A stretch of 5,988 nt of DNA from CAZJDM01 sp964544765 (GTDB lineage: Bacteria; Bdellovibrionota_B; Oligoflexia; CAYFLR01), in the NCBI GenBank assembly GCA_964544765.1, contig CAZJDM010000223.1:1-5988 (forward strand). Direction: 5' to 3'. Numbering within the stretch: the first letter of the stretch is position 1; the number at the start of each line of letters is the position of its first letter. The translations under genes were made by a program, and so were the position numbers. Shown in pieces: positions 1 through 5,187 of this stretch. Below the pieces are notes generated by a model. The model was not told where the DNA came from, did no database searches, and saw only the letters and a list, made by a program, of their open reading frames with translations.

Positions 1-54
1 TGGTGCTGATACATTTTTTCGTTCTGCGTATTCTTTGAATGTTAAATAAGTCAT
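1..54 (-). CDS. N-terminus of a putative small DNA-binding (excisionase/HTH-like) protein, cut by window edge
   Basis: An ATG at 54-52 opens a frame that stays open to the left edge and reads MTYLTFKEYAERKNVSAP. A strong Shine-Dalgarno, AGGAGA (complement of 61-66), sits 6 nt upstream, so the start is well supported although only 18 codons are visible. The pattern 'LTFKEYAERKNVS' resembles the opening of excisionase and MerR-type helix-turn-helix domains, where a 'hKEhAxxxGVSxxTV' helix pair begins the recognition fold; that assignment is inference from very little sequence. The leader and first codons are duplicated in decayed form at 540-610. An excisionase-like gene would fit a mobile-element or prophage context. 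The rest of the protein lies outside the window. Confidence 0.6.
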   Translation of the reverse strand, partial: MTYLTFKEYAERKNVSAP

Positions 55-112
55 AATCGTTCTCCTAAAATTAGTTAATAAAAAACACATTCAATTGGCT
101 ATTCTGATTTTG
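42..112. repeat. Intact copy of a diverged direct repeat (leader plus start of the leftward gene)
   Basis: This 71-bp stretch covers the upstream leader, ribosome binding site and first codons of the gene starting at 54. It aligns with 540-610, also 71 bp, with one compensating single-base gap pair. The best-conserved block is the distal 21 bp, 92-112 against 590-610, with 18 of 21 identical; the bases around the ATG and ribosome binding site are also well kept. Similarity seems to continue more weakly outward to about 160 and 660. Here the reading frame is open. Confidence 0.65.
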
Positions 113-431
113 TCTGAGGGGAGTAAAATTTATTTGATATTAAATTCGAAAAAGAGATGATCTCTATTTGGTCTGAGCAAATAAGTGGCTTGTGGCAGTT
201 GTTCCGTTCTATAGGATAAATTGTATATTATTTAATTATATCTAATAGATAGTCCTATTTGGCAGCTTAATTGGGGCAATCTTGGACTATATTCATGCGT
301 AGGTTGATAATAAGCCCTTACAAAAATGCAGACAGTTGCGTCAAAGGCACAATTTGGAGATAAAAAAGTTTGTATTGCTTGTTATATATGCGTTACGGGG
401 GAATTAAGTTGATTGTGACATGTTTTGACCT

Positions 432-462
432 GAGCCTGGGAAAACTACGAGGCTCTGTTTTT
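432..462 (+). terminator. Rho-independent terminator with no visible upstream gene
   Basis: Perfect 6-bp GC-rich arms GAGCCT (432-437) and AGGCTC (450-455) flank a 12-nt loop and are followed by TGTTTTTC (456-463). The U-tract lies on the plus strand only, so it would end rightward transcription. No recognisable plus-strand gene lies between the left edge and this site, which suggests a small RNA or the remnant of a lost gene. Confidence 0.6.
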
Positions 463-539
463 CGTAAGGATTAAAGCCAAGAAGGACCCGCTGTAACACC
501 TATCACACTTACTATTCAGTTGTTTGTACGTTCTAAATA

Positions 540-610
540 TTAACTAAATCATAAATCATTCTCCAAAATAGGTTTAAGAAAATCGCTTCTAATTGGTTAT
601 TCTTATTTTG
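540..610. repeat. Decayed copy of the leader and start of the gene at 54 (pseudogene remnant)
   Basis: This copy matches 42-112. Read on the minus strand, the equivalent start codon is the ATG at 552-550, preceded by a GGAG-type site (complement of 559-566), but codon 3 is TAG. Ignoring that stop, the frame reads M-I-stop-L-I-F-R-T-Y-K-Q-L-N-S, which follows the intact copy's MTYLTFKEYAERKN position by position with F6 and Y9 kept and K/R, E/Q and N/S swaps. Beyond roughly codon 14 no similarity can be judged, because the intact copy leaves the window. I read it as a duplicated gene start that has decayed. Confidence 0.55.
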
Positions 611-913
611 GGAATAAAAGTAGAGTTTAGTTTTGATTATTTTAAAAAGAATCGGATATTTTATATTTGTCAGTAGCATCATCTCTAAAGATCCCGGAAT
701 AAAAATATACGACCAATAAATGAATTGATCGTAATCAAAGTCGTTCTTGCTTATCTGACCACTATTTCTAATAATTTCATGGGATTGATAATTTATAACA
801 AGAATATATAATATAAAGATCCTATGACCATTGATATAATGAATTGCAAGGGGCAACAAAATTCAACTTATTCACCAGTTATATCCACTGCTTACAATAA
901 TACCTCTTAAAAC

Positions 914-964
914 CGCTGATATAAAAGAATCTGAGGCGTAGATAGTTTATCCGTTATATCAGTG
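914..964. repeat. Inverted repeat with 9-11 bp arms
   Basis: CTGATATAA (916-924) is matched exactly by TTATATCAG (954-962). The pairing extends outward through one G-T wobble and one C-G pair to 914 and 964. The 29-nt spacer is long for an intrinsic terminator, and no T-run follows. It lies about 30 bp upstream of the extended -10 element at 993-1001, so it could be an operator pair or an RNA stem; neither is proven. Confidence 0.4.
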
Positions 965-992
965 TCTTATTAAGTATATTGTTTGTCTTACC

Positions 993-1001
993 TGTTATAA
1001 T
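993..1001 (+). promoter_or_regulatory. Extended -10 promoter element, orphan
   Basis: TGTTATAAT is an exact match to the sigma-70 extended -10 (TGnTATAAT). No good -35 hexamer lies at the usual distance, which extended -10 promoters tolerate. No gene with a ribosome binding site follows until 1435, so any transcript would have a leader of over 400 nt or be non-coding. The 14 bases ending here (988-1001) match 11 of 14 with those at 4868-4881, in front of the small membrane protein gene. Confidence 0.4.
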
Positions 1002-1331
1002 CGCCTAATGATCTTTATATTAATAAATCCTATCATAGACTTACACTAAATTATACCAAAAAACAAACTTCGTTGAATAATTATTACGATACGCCTCAAA
1101 TCAATGCTGATAGTAAGACTTATACAACCATATCCTTTACTTAGTTGCTAATCAGTCAAAATAAGGTGGTGTATTGGGTATCGCCCATGCTAATAGACAA
1201 ACAAACTCCCTTAACGAATCTTAAAATAATTAGCGTAAAAGACCAATTAGCGACTCTAGTTTATACTGTTTATAAATCTTTGATATATCGTTGTTAAATA
1301 TATGATTGATTAAATTGTAATTAAAAATAAA

Positions 1332-1359
1332 TATAAAGCATAATTATTCATGCTTTATA
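1332..1359. repeat. Perfect 10-bp-arm inverted repeat upstream of the gene at 1435
   Basis: TATAAAGCAT (1332-1341) and ATGCTTTATA (1350-1359) are perfect complements around the 8-nt spacer AATTATTC. It lies about 75 bp before the start codon at 1435. On the minus strand the stem is followed by TTTATTTTTAA, which resembles a terminator tail, but no leftward gene feeds into it. On the plus strand no U-tract follows, so an operator or an upstream mRNA stem is the alternative. Confidence 0.4.
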
Positions 1360-1434
1360 AAATAATAATGGCATTTATAGAAGATTTGTATTATAAGCGG
1401 CCCTGTCGAGAAACCATTATTAAGGAGATTAACA

Positions 1435-2088
1435 ATGGTAAGGGGTATTGTCTTAATTGCGTTTTTTTTTCTTAATACTTCCAATGTTATAGCAAACACC
1501 AGTCTAATTAGAGATACAGTCGATTTAATTAATAGAAGGACTTCTACTAATTTTGAAATAACAATTATAGAAAATAAAGAAAATTTATTAATTACGGTTG
1601 TTAGTCATTACTATGAAAAATTTGAAATGGAGTTTATGGTTGATCCTACGACAGGTAAAATTACTGCTTTAAGAGCGAAAGATAAGGTTTTTCGCCCGAT
1701 AGGAAAAATTGAAGCCACTTTAGATTCGTTACATTTAGAGAGTGATAAATCCGTTGTTAAGAGAGGATTAAAAACATTATTTTTTCATGATATAATAAGG
1801 GTCTTTAATGTTAACTTAGACTTGCCTGATGCAAGTTTAGGGGTGTTTATAGGGGTGATGACTCTTCCAGGTATCATTGAATATCTGATCTCAAACGGAT
1901 TTGCAGAATGGACCTTTGGGATAGTCGCTATTACTTTCTTTTTAAAAGAGCAAATAAAGAATGCAGTGAGAAACGATATAGATAGAAATCAAGAGAATAA
2001 TAGACGGATATTTTTGAAAGATCTTGATACGATACTTGAAACTGTTACCAATACATGCTTCCGTCTTTCCCAGATGAAGACGCCGTGA
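1435..2088 (+). CDS. Secreted/membrane protein of unknown function with a PepSY-like segment and C-terminal membrane hairpin
   Basis: 217 codons from an ATG with AAGGAG at 1422-1427, 7 nt upstream. Residues 1-20 (MVRGIVLIAFFFLNTSNVIA) form a typical signal peptide with probable cleavage near VIA-NT. Residues about 25-85 contain 'KFEMEFMVDPTTGKITALR', which looks like the end of a PepSY-type beta hairpin (hydrophobic strand, D-x-TGKI, strand); this family link is inference from motif shape only. Residues 133-152 and 157-170 are two hydrophobic segments separated by a short 'SNGFAEW' turn, suggesting a helical hairpin in the inner membrane. A charged, mostly helical tail (171-217) follows. The N-terminal domain would then be periplasmic. 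I do not recognise a specific homologue. The inverted repeat at 1332-1359 precedes the gene, and a hairpin at 2145-2171 follows it. Confidence 0.75.
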   Translation: MVRGIVLIAFFFLNTSNVIANTSLIRDTVDLINRRTSTNFEITIIENKENLLITVVSHYYEKFEMEFMVDPTTGKITALRAKDKVFRPIGKIEATLDSLHLESDKSVVKRGLKTLFFHDIIRVFNVNLDLPDASLGVFIGVMTLPGIIEYLISNGFAEWTFGIVAITFFLKEQIKNAVRNDIDRNQENNRRIFLKDLDTILETVTNTCFRLSQMKTP

Positions 2089-2144
2089 AATAAATTGTGT
2101 ATAAAATTTCCCATAATATGGCCTCTAAACTCACATAAATATAG

Positions 2145-2171
2145 AAGTAAAGTTAAATTATAATTTTACTT
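2145..2171. terminator. AU-rich hairpin between convergent genes, possible weak bidirectional terminator
   Basis: AAGTAAAGTTA (2145-2155) pairs with TAATTTTACTT (2161-2171): 11 pairs including one G-T, with a 5-nt loop. It lies between the end of the rightward gene (2088) and the end of the leftward gene (2276), which is where a shared terminator would be expected. The stem is AT-rich and no clean T-tract follows on either strand, so function is uncertain. Confidence 0.3.
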
Positions 2172-2275
2172 ACAATCTCTGCTTGCCAGATAAAAATCTC
2201 TCCATCACAGATCAGCGCACCTATGTCTGATTTTCTTTTGGGACTTTGGGACACCACAAAGCACTTTTAATACTA

Positions 2276-2617
2276 TCAGCCACACTCCTCATAAACCTCC
2301 TTAGCCCTAAACACGCTCCATTTATCAACCACCAATCTAAACTCCTCTAACACAGCCTCTCCCTTCAACACCTTAAACCAAGCTGGATTAATCTCATCCT
2401 CTGCCTTCTGTATAAACTCCAACACTTCAGGTCGACTTTTCGTAAAATAATCCGCTATCGCTTGCCAATTAAGCTTGTTTACTTCAGCCAAAGCATTACC
2501 GAGAATTCGATTTAGCTCATCCTTAATAGAAACATTAAAACTAACATCAACACCATTCAATACGATAGCTCGTTGTATTTCTTTAGCTTTTTTAACCAAA
2601 GATTCTCCTTCTTTCAT
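2276..2617 (-). CDS. Small helical protein of unknown function
   Basis: 113 codons from an ATG at 2617-2615, with AAGGAG (complement of 2623-2628) 5 nt upstream. The protein is soluble, with no signal peptide or membrane segment, and looks almost entirely helical. It has a lysine/glutamate-rich first helix, a short strand-like 'GVDVSFNVSI' (about 22-31), then 'LNWQAIADYF', 'INPAWFKVLKG' and 'VDKWSVFRAKEVYEECG' with regularly spaced tryptophans. I do not recognise a family. It is divergent from the HU-type gene, with a 90-bp shared upstream region, so the two may share regulation. Phage or plasmid origin is plausible from context only. Confidence 0.65.
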   Translation of the reverse strand: MKEGESLVKKAKEIQRAIVLNGVDVSFNVSIKDELNRILGNALAEVNKLNWQAIADYFTKSRPEVLEFIQKAEDEINPAWFKVLKGEAVLEEFRLVVDKWSVFRAKEVYEECG

Positions 2618-2707
2618 TGTATCTCCTTAAAAAATGTTGTAACTATTAGCCTTATTCAGAGCTTGGAAATGAAAGTATAGAAACAAGTCGATAAAAGGAG
2701 AGTCCAA

Positions 2708-2989
2708 ATGGTAAAATCAGATCTTATTGAAAATATATCTATGAAAGCCGATATTTCCCATATCAAAGCCGATGAAATTGTTAAGACCTTCTTCGATAAG
2801 CTAACCATGGTATTAGCAAATAATGGACGAGTTGAAATAAGGGGATTTGGTGCTTTTTCTGTTAAGGAGTACAAAGGTTATACTGGTCGTAATCCCAAGA
2901 CTGGTAAATCAGTTGATGTAAAACCGAAGAGAGCGCCATTCTTTAAGGCTGGGCTGGAATTGAGACAGAGGGTTGATTCTGAGGACTAG
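2708..2989 (+). CDS. HU/IHF-family DNA-bending protein
   Basis: 93 codons from an ATG with AAAGGAG (2694-2700) 7 nt upstream. The full-length family fold is present: two N-terminal dimerisation helices (about 3-38), then 'RVEIRGFGAFSVKEY' (41-55) leading into the DNA-contacting arm with GRNPKTG (60-66), and the closing 'VKPKRAPFFKAGLELRQRV' (71-89). The arm proline P63, which intercalates and kinks DNA in HU and IHF, is kept, as is the GFGxF signature (46-50). Length is normal (about 90-95 residues). Such proteins act as dimers that bend DNA in nucleoid packing, site-specific recombination, phage integration and packaging. The VKPKRxPFF ending is closer to HU of Desulfovibrio-type bacteria than to E. 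coli IHF. In a phage-like setting this may be an accessory paralogue rather than the housekeeping copy; that is inference. I leave the symbol empty because HU and IHF subunits cannot be separated safely here. Confidence 0.95.
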   Translation: MVKSDLIENISMKADISHIKADEIVKTFFDKLTMVLANNGRVEIRGFGAFSVKEYKGYTGRNPKTGKSVDVKPKRAPFFKAGLELRQRVDSED

Positions 2990-3076
2990 GCCTTTCTTGA
3001 TTTTAGCCACTATAACTAATCTTGGTGTGAATTTCCTAATAAAGCAATCCTAAAGTCACCTTTAAGAGTACCGTTT

Positions 3077-3114
3077 TAAGTCTTACGCACTAAGTTCTAG
3101 GACTTATCTTTTTG
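3077..3114 (+). terminator. Possible weak terminator after the HU-type gene
   Basis: TAAGTC (3077-3082) pairs with GACTTA (3101-3106), and TCTTTTTG (3107-3114) follows. The 18-nt loop contains a further small CTTA/TAAG stem that competes with the outer one. It is the only hairpin-plus-T-run I see between the HU-type gene and the next promoter. Confidence 0.25.
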
Positions 3115-3120
3115 ATTAAA

Positions 3121-3150
3121 TTGAGTTTATACTAAAGAATTTATTATAAT
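3121..3150 (+). promoter_or_regulatory. Sigma-70-like promoter for the gene at 3187
   Basis: TTGAGT (3121-3126) and a perfect TATAAT (3145-3150) are separated by 18 bp. Initiation would fall near 3157, giving a leader of about 30 nt before the ATG at 3187 and placing the AGGAGG at 3175-3180 inside it. Confidence 0.6.
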
Positions 3151-3174
3151 TACGGATAAGATAGTTATAACATG

Positions 3175-3180
3175 AGGAGG
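3175..3180 (+). promoter_or_regulatory. Ribosome binding site that decides the start at 3187
   Basis: AGGAGG lies 6 nt before the ATG at 3187. It is codons 2-3 of the longer frame starting at 3172, which has no ribosome binding site of its own. The ATG at 3182 is in another frame and only one base away, and the ATG at 3196 is 15 nt away. The start at 3187 is therefore preferred. Confidence 0.75.
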
Positions 3181-3186
3181 AATGAG

Positions 3187-3993
3187 ATGCTCAGCATGAC
3201 AAATGAACGAGTTTTAAATTTAAGCAAGGATCAAAAGAAAATACAGCAGCAACCACATACTGTAGAATCCAAAAAAAACCATCAAATATCTATAAAATCA
3301 AGCCAAGCAATCGAGGATAAGGTCAATTGTGACTGTTATGCTAAGATAATTGAAGCTGGGTCGAAATTTGCCTGGCCAGGTTTAGTGTTATTTATATTCA
3401 TTGTCATGATTTGTAAATTTAAGCATGAAATTATAGGATTATTCGAACGACTAAATGCAGCAAAGTTTCCAGGTGGCGGCGAATTATCATTTGAAGAAAA
3501 TGCTGGAAAAGTGGCAGCAAATACTCGATCAGAGGAAACAACAGAATTAGAGACTCCAAAAGGAGCTCCGTTACAAGAACCATCTTATTCTGAATATTGT
3601 AACCTTCTCAAAACAAAAATCGCTGCCTTAAAAGAATTTAATTTCATTCCCGTCATGCAGGTTAATAGACCTTTAAGCAGAAGAAGTCGTAAGAAATTGT
3701 CACCTATTATGCTTGATGGTGGATTCTCCAAAGACAATAAAATTATATTCGTAAATGTGGCCGTCACCAAAAACAAGGTCGACATAAAGCAAAAGAAGCT
3801 GTATGATGCGGTTAATGTTTTCAAAAGCAGATTCCCCAAACTTCTAGCTTTCGGAATACTCGTAATAGTAGAGGGCGAGGGTCTGGAATCTAAGGAAACA
3901 TACTGTGTGGCCAAAATGACAATACGAGAAGGTACCCTTGAAATGAACGACAGCGAAAAGGTTGAAGAGAGAATTAATTCTGCGTTCTGGTAG
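3187..3993 (+). CDS. Single-span membrane-anchored protein with a possible degenerate nuclease-like C-terminal domain
   Basis: 268 residues from the ATG at 3187; the longer start at 3172 is disfavoured (see the site at 3175-3180). Residues 1-50 are polar and lysine/glutamine-rich. Residues 61-78 (FAWPGLVLFIFIVMICKF) form one membrane helix with the 'WP' entry, followed by an amphipathic 'IIGLFERLNAAKFPGGGELSFEE' (82-104). This anchor layout recurs in many bacterial membrane proteins fused to variable cytoplasmic domains. A low-complexity linker (105-133) leads to an alpha/beta domain (134-268). There 'LDGGFSKDNKIIFVNVAV', a helix, then 'AFGILVIVEGEG' follow the strand-helix-strand order of PD-(D/E)xK nucleases. 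The expected ExK is replaced by VNVAV, so activity is doubtful and the fold assignment is inference. Compared with its neighbours the gene stands alone, behind its own promoter at 3121-3150. No specific homologue is recognised. Confidence 0.75.
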   Translation: MLSMTNERVLNLSKDQKKIQQQPHTVESKKNHQISIKSSQAIEDKVNCDCYAKIIEAGSKFAWPGLVLFIFIVMICKFKHEIIGLFERLNAAKFPGGGELSFEENAGKVAANTRSEETTELETPKGAPLQEPSYSEYCNLLKTKIAALKEFNFIPVMQVNRPLSRRSRKKLSPIMLDGGFSKDNKIIFVNVAVTKNKVDIKQKKLYDAVNVFKSRFPKLLAFGILVIVEGEGLESKETYCVAKMTIREGTLEMNDSEKVEERINSAFW

Positions 3994-4093
3994 TGTAAAT
4001 AATCACTGACTTTTAACTGCATTTTCTTAGTCTTTAAATTCACTCCTTGTTTTTGATCAAAGTAAGTTTATTTGAAAGAAATTTAAAAATTAC

Positions 4094-4657
4094 TCACCTC
4101 CCATACCAATCCCAACTCCTCACGAACTCCCTCTCATACCTCTCCCTAGCAACATCAACCAACAAACCTTGAAGCTTCCCATACTCAACTATCCCGCTAA
4201 CACTTGGACCCCACATCTTTTCAAGTGGATACCTTCCTTTACCGCTCCTTTTTAAAATAACCTTGCTATACCTAAACCCTCTACCAGCAATATAGCTTTT
4301 ACCGAGAGCTTTAACCATTACTCCATATAATTGCCTTCCATTTCCTGACCGGCTAACCTTAACCTTCTTAGGAAAATAACGCTGTAATCCCTCATGTTTA
4401 GCAGAAAAGGATAGTTCAGCACAAAGAGAGGAAATATTACCGCTTAGGCTCTTTCTAATATGAAAGCGCTTCTTCAGATCTCTAGCCTTCATCTTAATCT
4501 GCTTTTGCTTTCGGATCTCTCTTGATGCTTTGGTAGCTACAGCAGTAATTGAACGTGATAAAGAGCGCTTAACGGCTTTAGTAATGACCTTATGGCTAAG
4601 ATCGTTTAGAAAGACTGGTATTTTCTCTAAATCATGGTTAATGGTTAGTTCTGGCAC
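4094..4657 (-). CDS. Phage minor tail protein Z-like (GPZ family)
   Basis: 187 residues from a GTG at 4657-4655, with GAGGAAG (complement of 4662-4668) at suitable distance. The length matches lambda gpZ (about 190). The protein is strongly basic: a helical N-terminal third with 'ITKAVKRSLSRSITAVATKASREIRKQ' (25-51) and 'KMKARDLKKRFHIRKS' (55-70), a central strand-rich part, and the family hallmark 'GRYPLEKMWGPSV' (141-153), equivalent to the 'xxRLPIxxLYGPSVP' of Z proteins. A short helical tail (154-187) ends in WYGR. In lambda, gpZ acts late in tail maturation and is needed for DNA injection and head joining. Here no other tail, head or lysis gene is seen within 4 kb on the left or about 1.3 kb on the right, so this is a remnant, a rearranged prophage or a tail-like particle gene. 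The family call rests on motif recognition, not alignment. Confidence 0.8.
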   Translation of the reverse strand: MPELTINHDLEKIPVFLNDLSHKVITKAVKRSLSRSITAVATKASREIRKQKQIKMKARDLKKRFHIRKSLSGNISSLCAELSFSAKHEGLQRYFPKKVKVSRSGNGRQLYGVMVKALGKSYIAGRGFRYSKVILKRSGKGRYPLEKMWGPSVSGIVEYGKLQGLLVDVARERYEREFVRSWDWYGR

Positions 4658-4872
4658 AATACTTCCTCGATATAAATTAATTACCTATTCTATTATTTCG
4701 GATTATTAACGAAGGGGTATAGTCATATCCATAATATATTAATTTTTATTTCGTGATGCTCTAACACTTGTATGCATTATTTTATGAATATAAAAAATCA
4801 ACTTTTAATTAATTAAAAATAAAGAAAAATTATATTAATTATTGAATTAAACTCTAAAAATCTTTACTTTAC

Positions 4873-4881
4873 TGTTATAGT
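4873..4881 (+). promoter_or_regulatory. Extended -10 promoter for the small gene at 4961
   Basis: TGTTATAGT matches the extended -10 consensus (TGnTATAAT) at all but one base. There is no convincing -35. Initiation near 4888 would put the hairpins at 4905-4941 into the 5' leader. The 14-base block 4868-4881 is 11/14 identical to 988-1001. Confidence 0.5.
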
Positions 4882-4883
4882 GA

Positions 4884-4941
4884 TATACGTATAGCATGCT
4901 GAATCTAGGCAAGCCTAGTGAGAAGCGATAGTTTAACTATC
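4884..4941. promoter_or_regulatory. Four consecutive palindromes in the promoter/leader of the small membrane protein gene
   Basis: In 58 bp there are TATACGTATA (4884-4893), AGCATGCT (4893-4900), CTAGGC-AA-GCCTAG (4905-4918) and GATAGTT-T-AACTATC (4927-4941), all perfect. As DNA they could be operators at and just after the transcription start. As RNA the last two form hairpins CUAGG-CAAG-CCUAG and GAUAG-UUUAA-CUAUC, directly before the ribosome binding site at 4948-4953. I do not recognise a known riboswitch or operator family. Confidence 0.5.
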
Positions 4942-4960
4942 TGTAGTAAGGGGTATATTT

Positions 4961-5116
4961 ATGTTTTATTATATTTTGGCTTTTTCTTCCTTTGTAATGG
5001 CAATGATTTTTGGACCCCCTGAAGAGCTAAAGGATGAGGCACAGATTGATACCCATGTTGTCGTTACTACAACCAATAATATTAATCACCGTGACGACCC
5101 CAGTCAATCATTCTGA
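4961..5116 (+). CDS. Small membrane protein, 51 aa, unknown function
   Basis: ATG at 4961, TGA at 5114-5116. AAGGGG (4948-4953) lies 7 nt upstream, and an extended -10 promoter is at 4873-4881. Residues 1-18 (MFYYILAFSSFVMAMIFG) form a single hydrophobic helix or uncleaved signal anchor. The tail is polar: 'PPEELKDEAQID' (19-30), then a beta-prone 'THVVVTTTNNINH' (31-43) and a hydrophilic end. Codons in the tail are more varied and GC-richer than the surrounding DNA, which supports coding. No family is recognised. Small toxins of type I systems, phage lysis or superinfection proteins and stress-induced small membrane proteins share this size and layout, but nothing here distinguishes them. 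The structured leader suggests controlled expression. It converges on the leftward gene ending at 5188. Confidence 0.6.
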   Translation: MFYYILAFSSFVMAMIFGPPEELKDEAQIDTHVVVTTTNNINHRDDPSQSF

Positions 5117-5187
5117 CAAACTGCTAAATAATACCAAAAATATCTGTAAATCAGAACTGGACCCAAATTAAAGTAAAAACCATTAGT

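Larger units (their letters stand above)
55..1434. other. Long AT-rich region without a convincing gene
   Basis: Nearly 1.4 kb lacks any open frame I would call a gene on either strand. The longest open stretch (533-859, minus) would begin at a TTG with no ribosome binding site, has a biased low-complexity composition and ends inside the decayed repeat at 540-610, so I treat it as non-coding. What the region does hold is listed separately: the repeat pair 42-112/540-610, a rho-independent terminator at 432-462, an inverted repeat at 914-964, an extended -10 promoter at 993-1001 and an inverted repeat at 1332-1359. Shorter palindromes with 6-bp arms occur at 153-165 and 239-251 and may be chance. 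The region looks like decayed coding DNA or non-coding transcription units. Confidence 0.6.
4658..4960. other. Divergent AT-rich intergenic region with regulatory structure
   Basis: This 303-bp gap separates the leftward tail gene from the rightward small membrane protein gene. From 4680 to about 4865 it is very AT-rich with many A- and T-tracts and no open frame, which would suit curved DNA or nucleoid-protein binding. A 13-base string AATTAAAAATAAA occurs here (about 4810) and also before the inverted repeat near 1320. From 4873 on it holds the promoter and palindromes listed separately. Confidence 0.6.

Noticed and set aside
153..251. Palindromes AGAGAT-G-ATCTCT (153-165) and TATCTA-A-TAGATA (239-251)
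   Set aside because: Six-bp arms are expected several times by chance in a 6-kb AT-rich window, and no regulator or promoter ties them together.
326..412. 28-codon plus-strand frame with a C-x2-C-x2-C motif just before the terminator at 432
   Set aside because: No Shine-Dalgarno precedes the ATG, and so short a frame with three cysteines can arise by chance; a non-coding transcript explains the terminator equally well.
533..859. 108-codon open frame on the minus strand
   Set aside because: It starts at TTG without a ribosome binding site, is rich in I/Y/N/L as expected from translated AT-rich DNA, and its end runs through the decayed repeat in which the true start codon of the duplicated gene lies.
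874..890. DnaA-box-like TTATTCACC near TTATATCCACT, possible origin
   Set aside because: The best match has a mismatch to TTATNCACA, no cluster of boxes is present and no replication gene adjoins it.
1229..1254. Two copies of AATTAGCG about 17 bp apart
   Set aside because: Only two 8-bp copies with no third unit and no regular spacing; not a CRISPR array or iteron set.
2656..2874. Minus-strand frame opposite the HU-type gene
   Set aside because: It is a shadow of the well-supported HU coding sequence and has no ribosome binding site.
3585..4043. 152-codon minus-strand frame
   Set aside because: It is antisense to the gene at 3187-3993, with serine/leucine-rich composition typical of a shadow frame.
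5111..5156. TTCTGA...TCAGAA inverted repeat after the 51-codon gene
   Set aside because: Arms are 6 bp with a loop of over 30 nt and no T-run, too weak to call a terminator.
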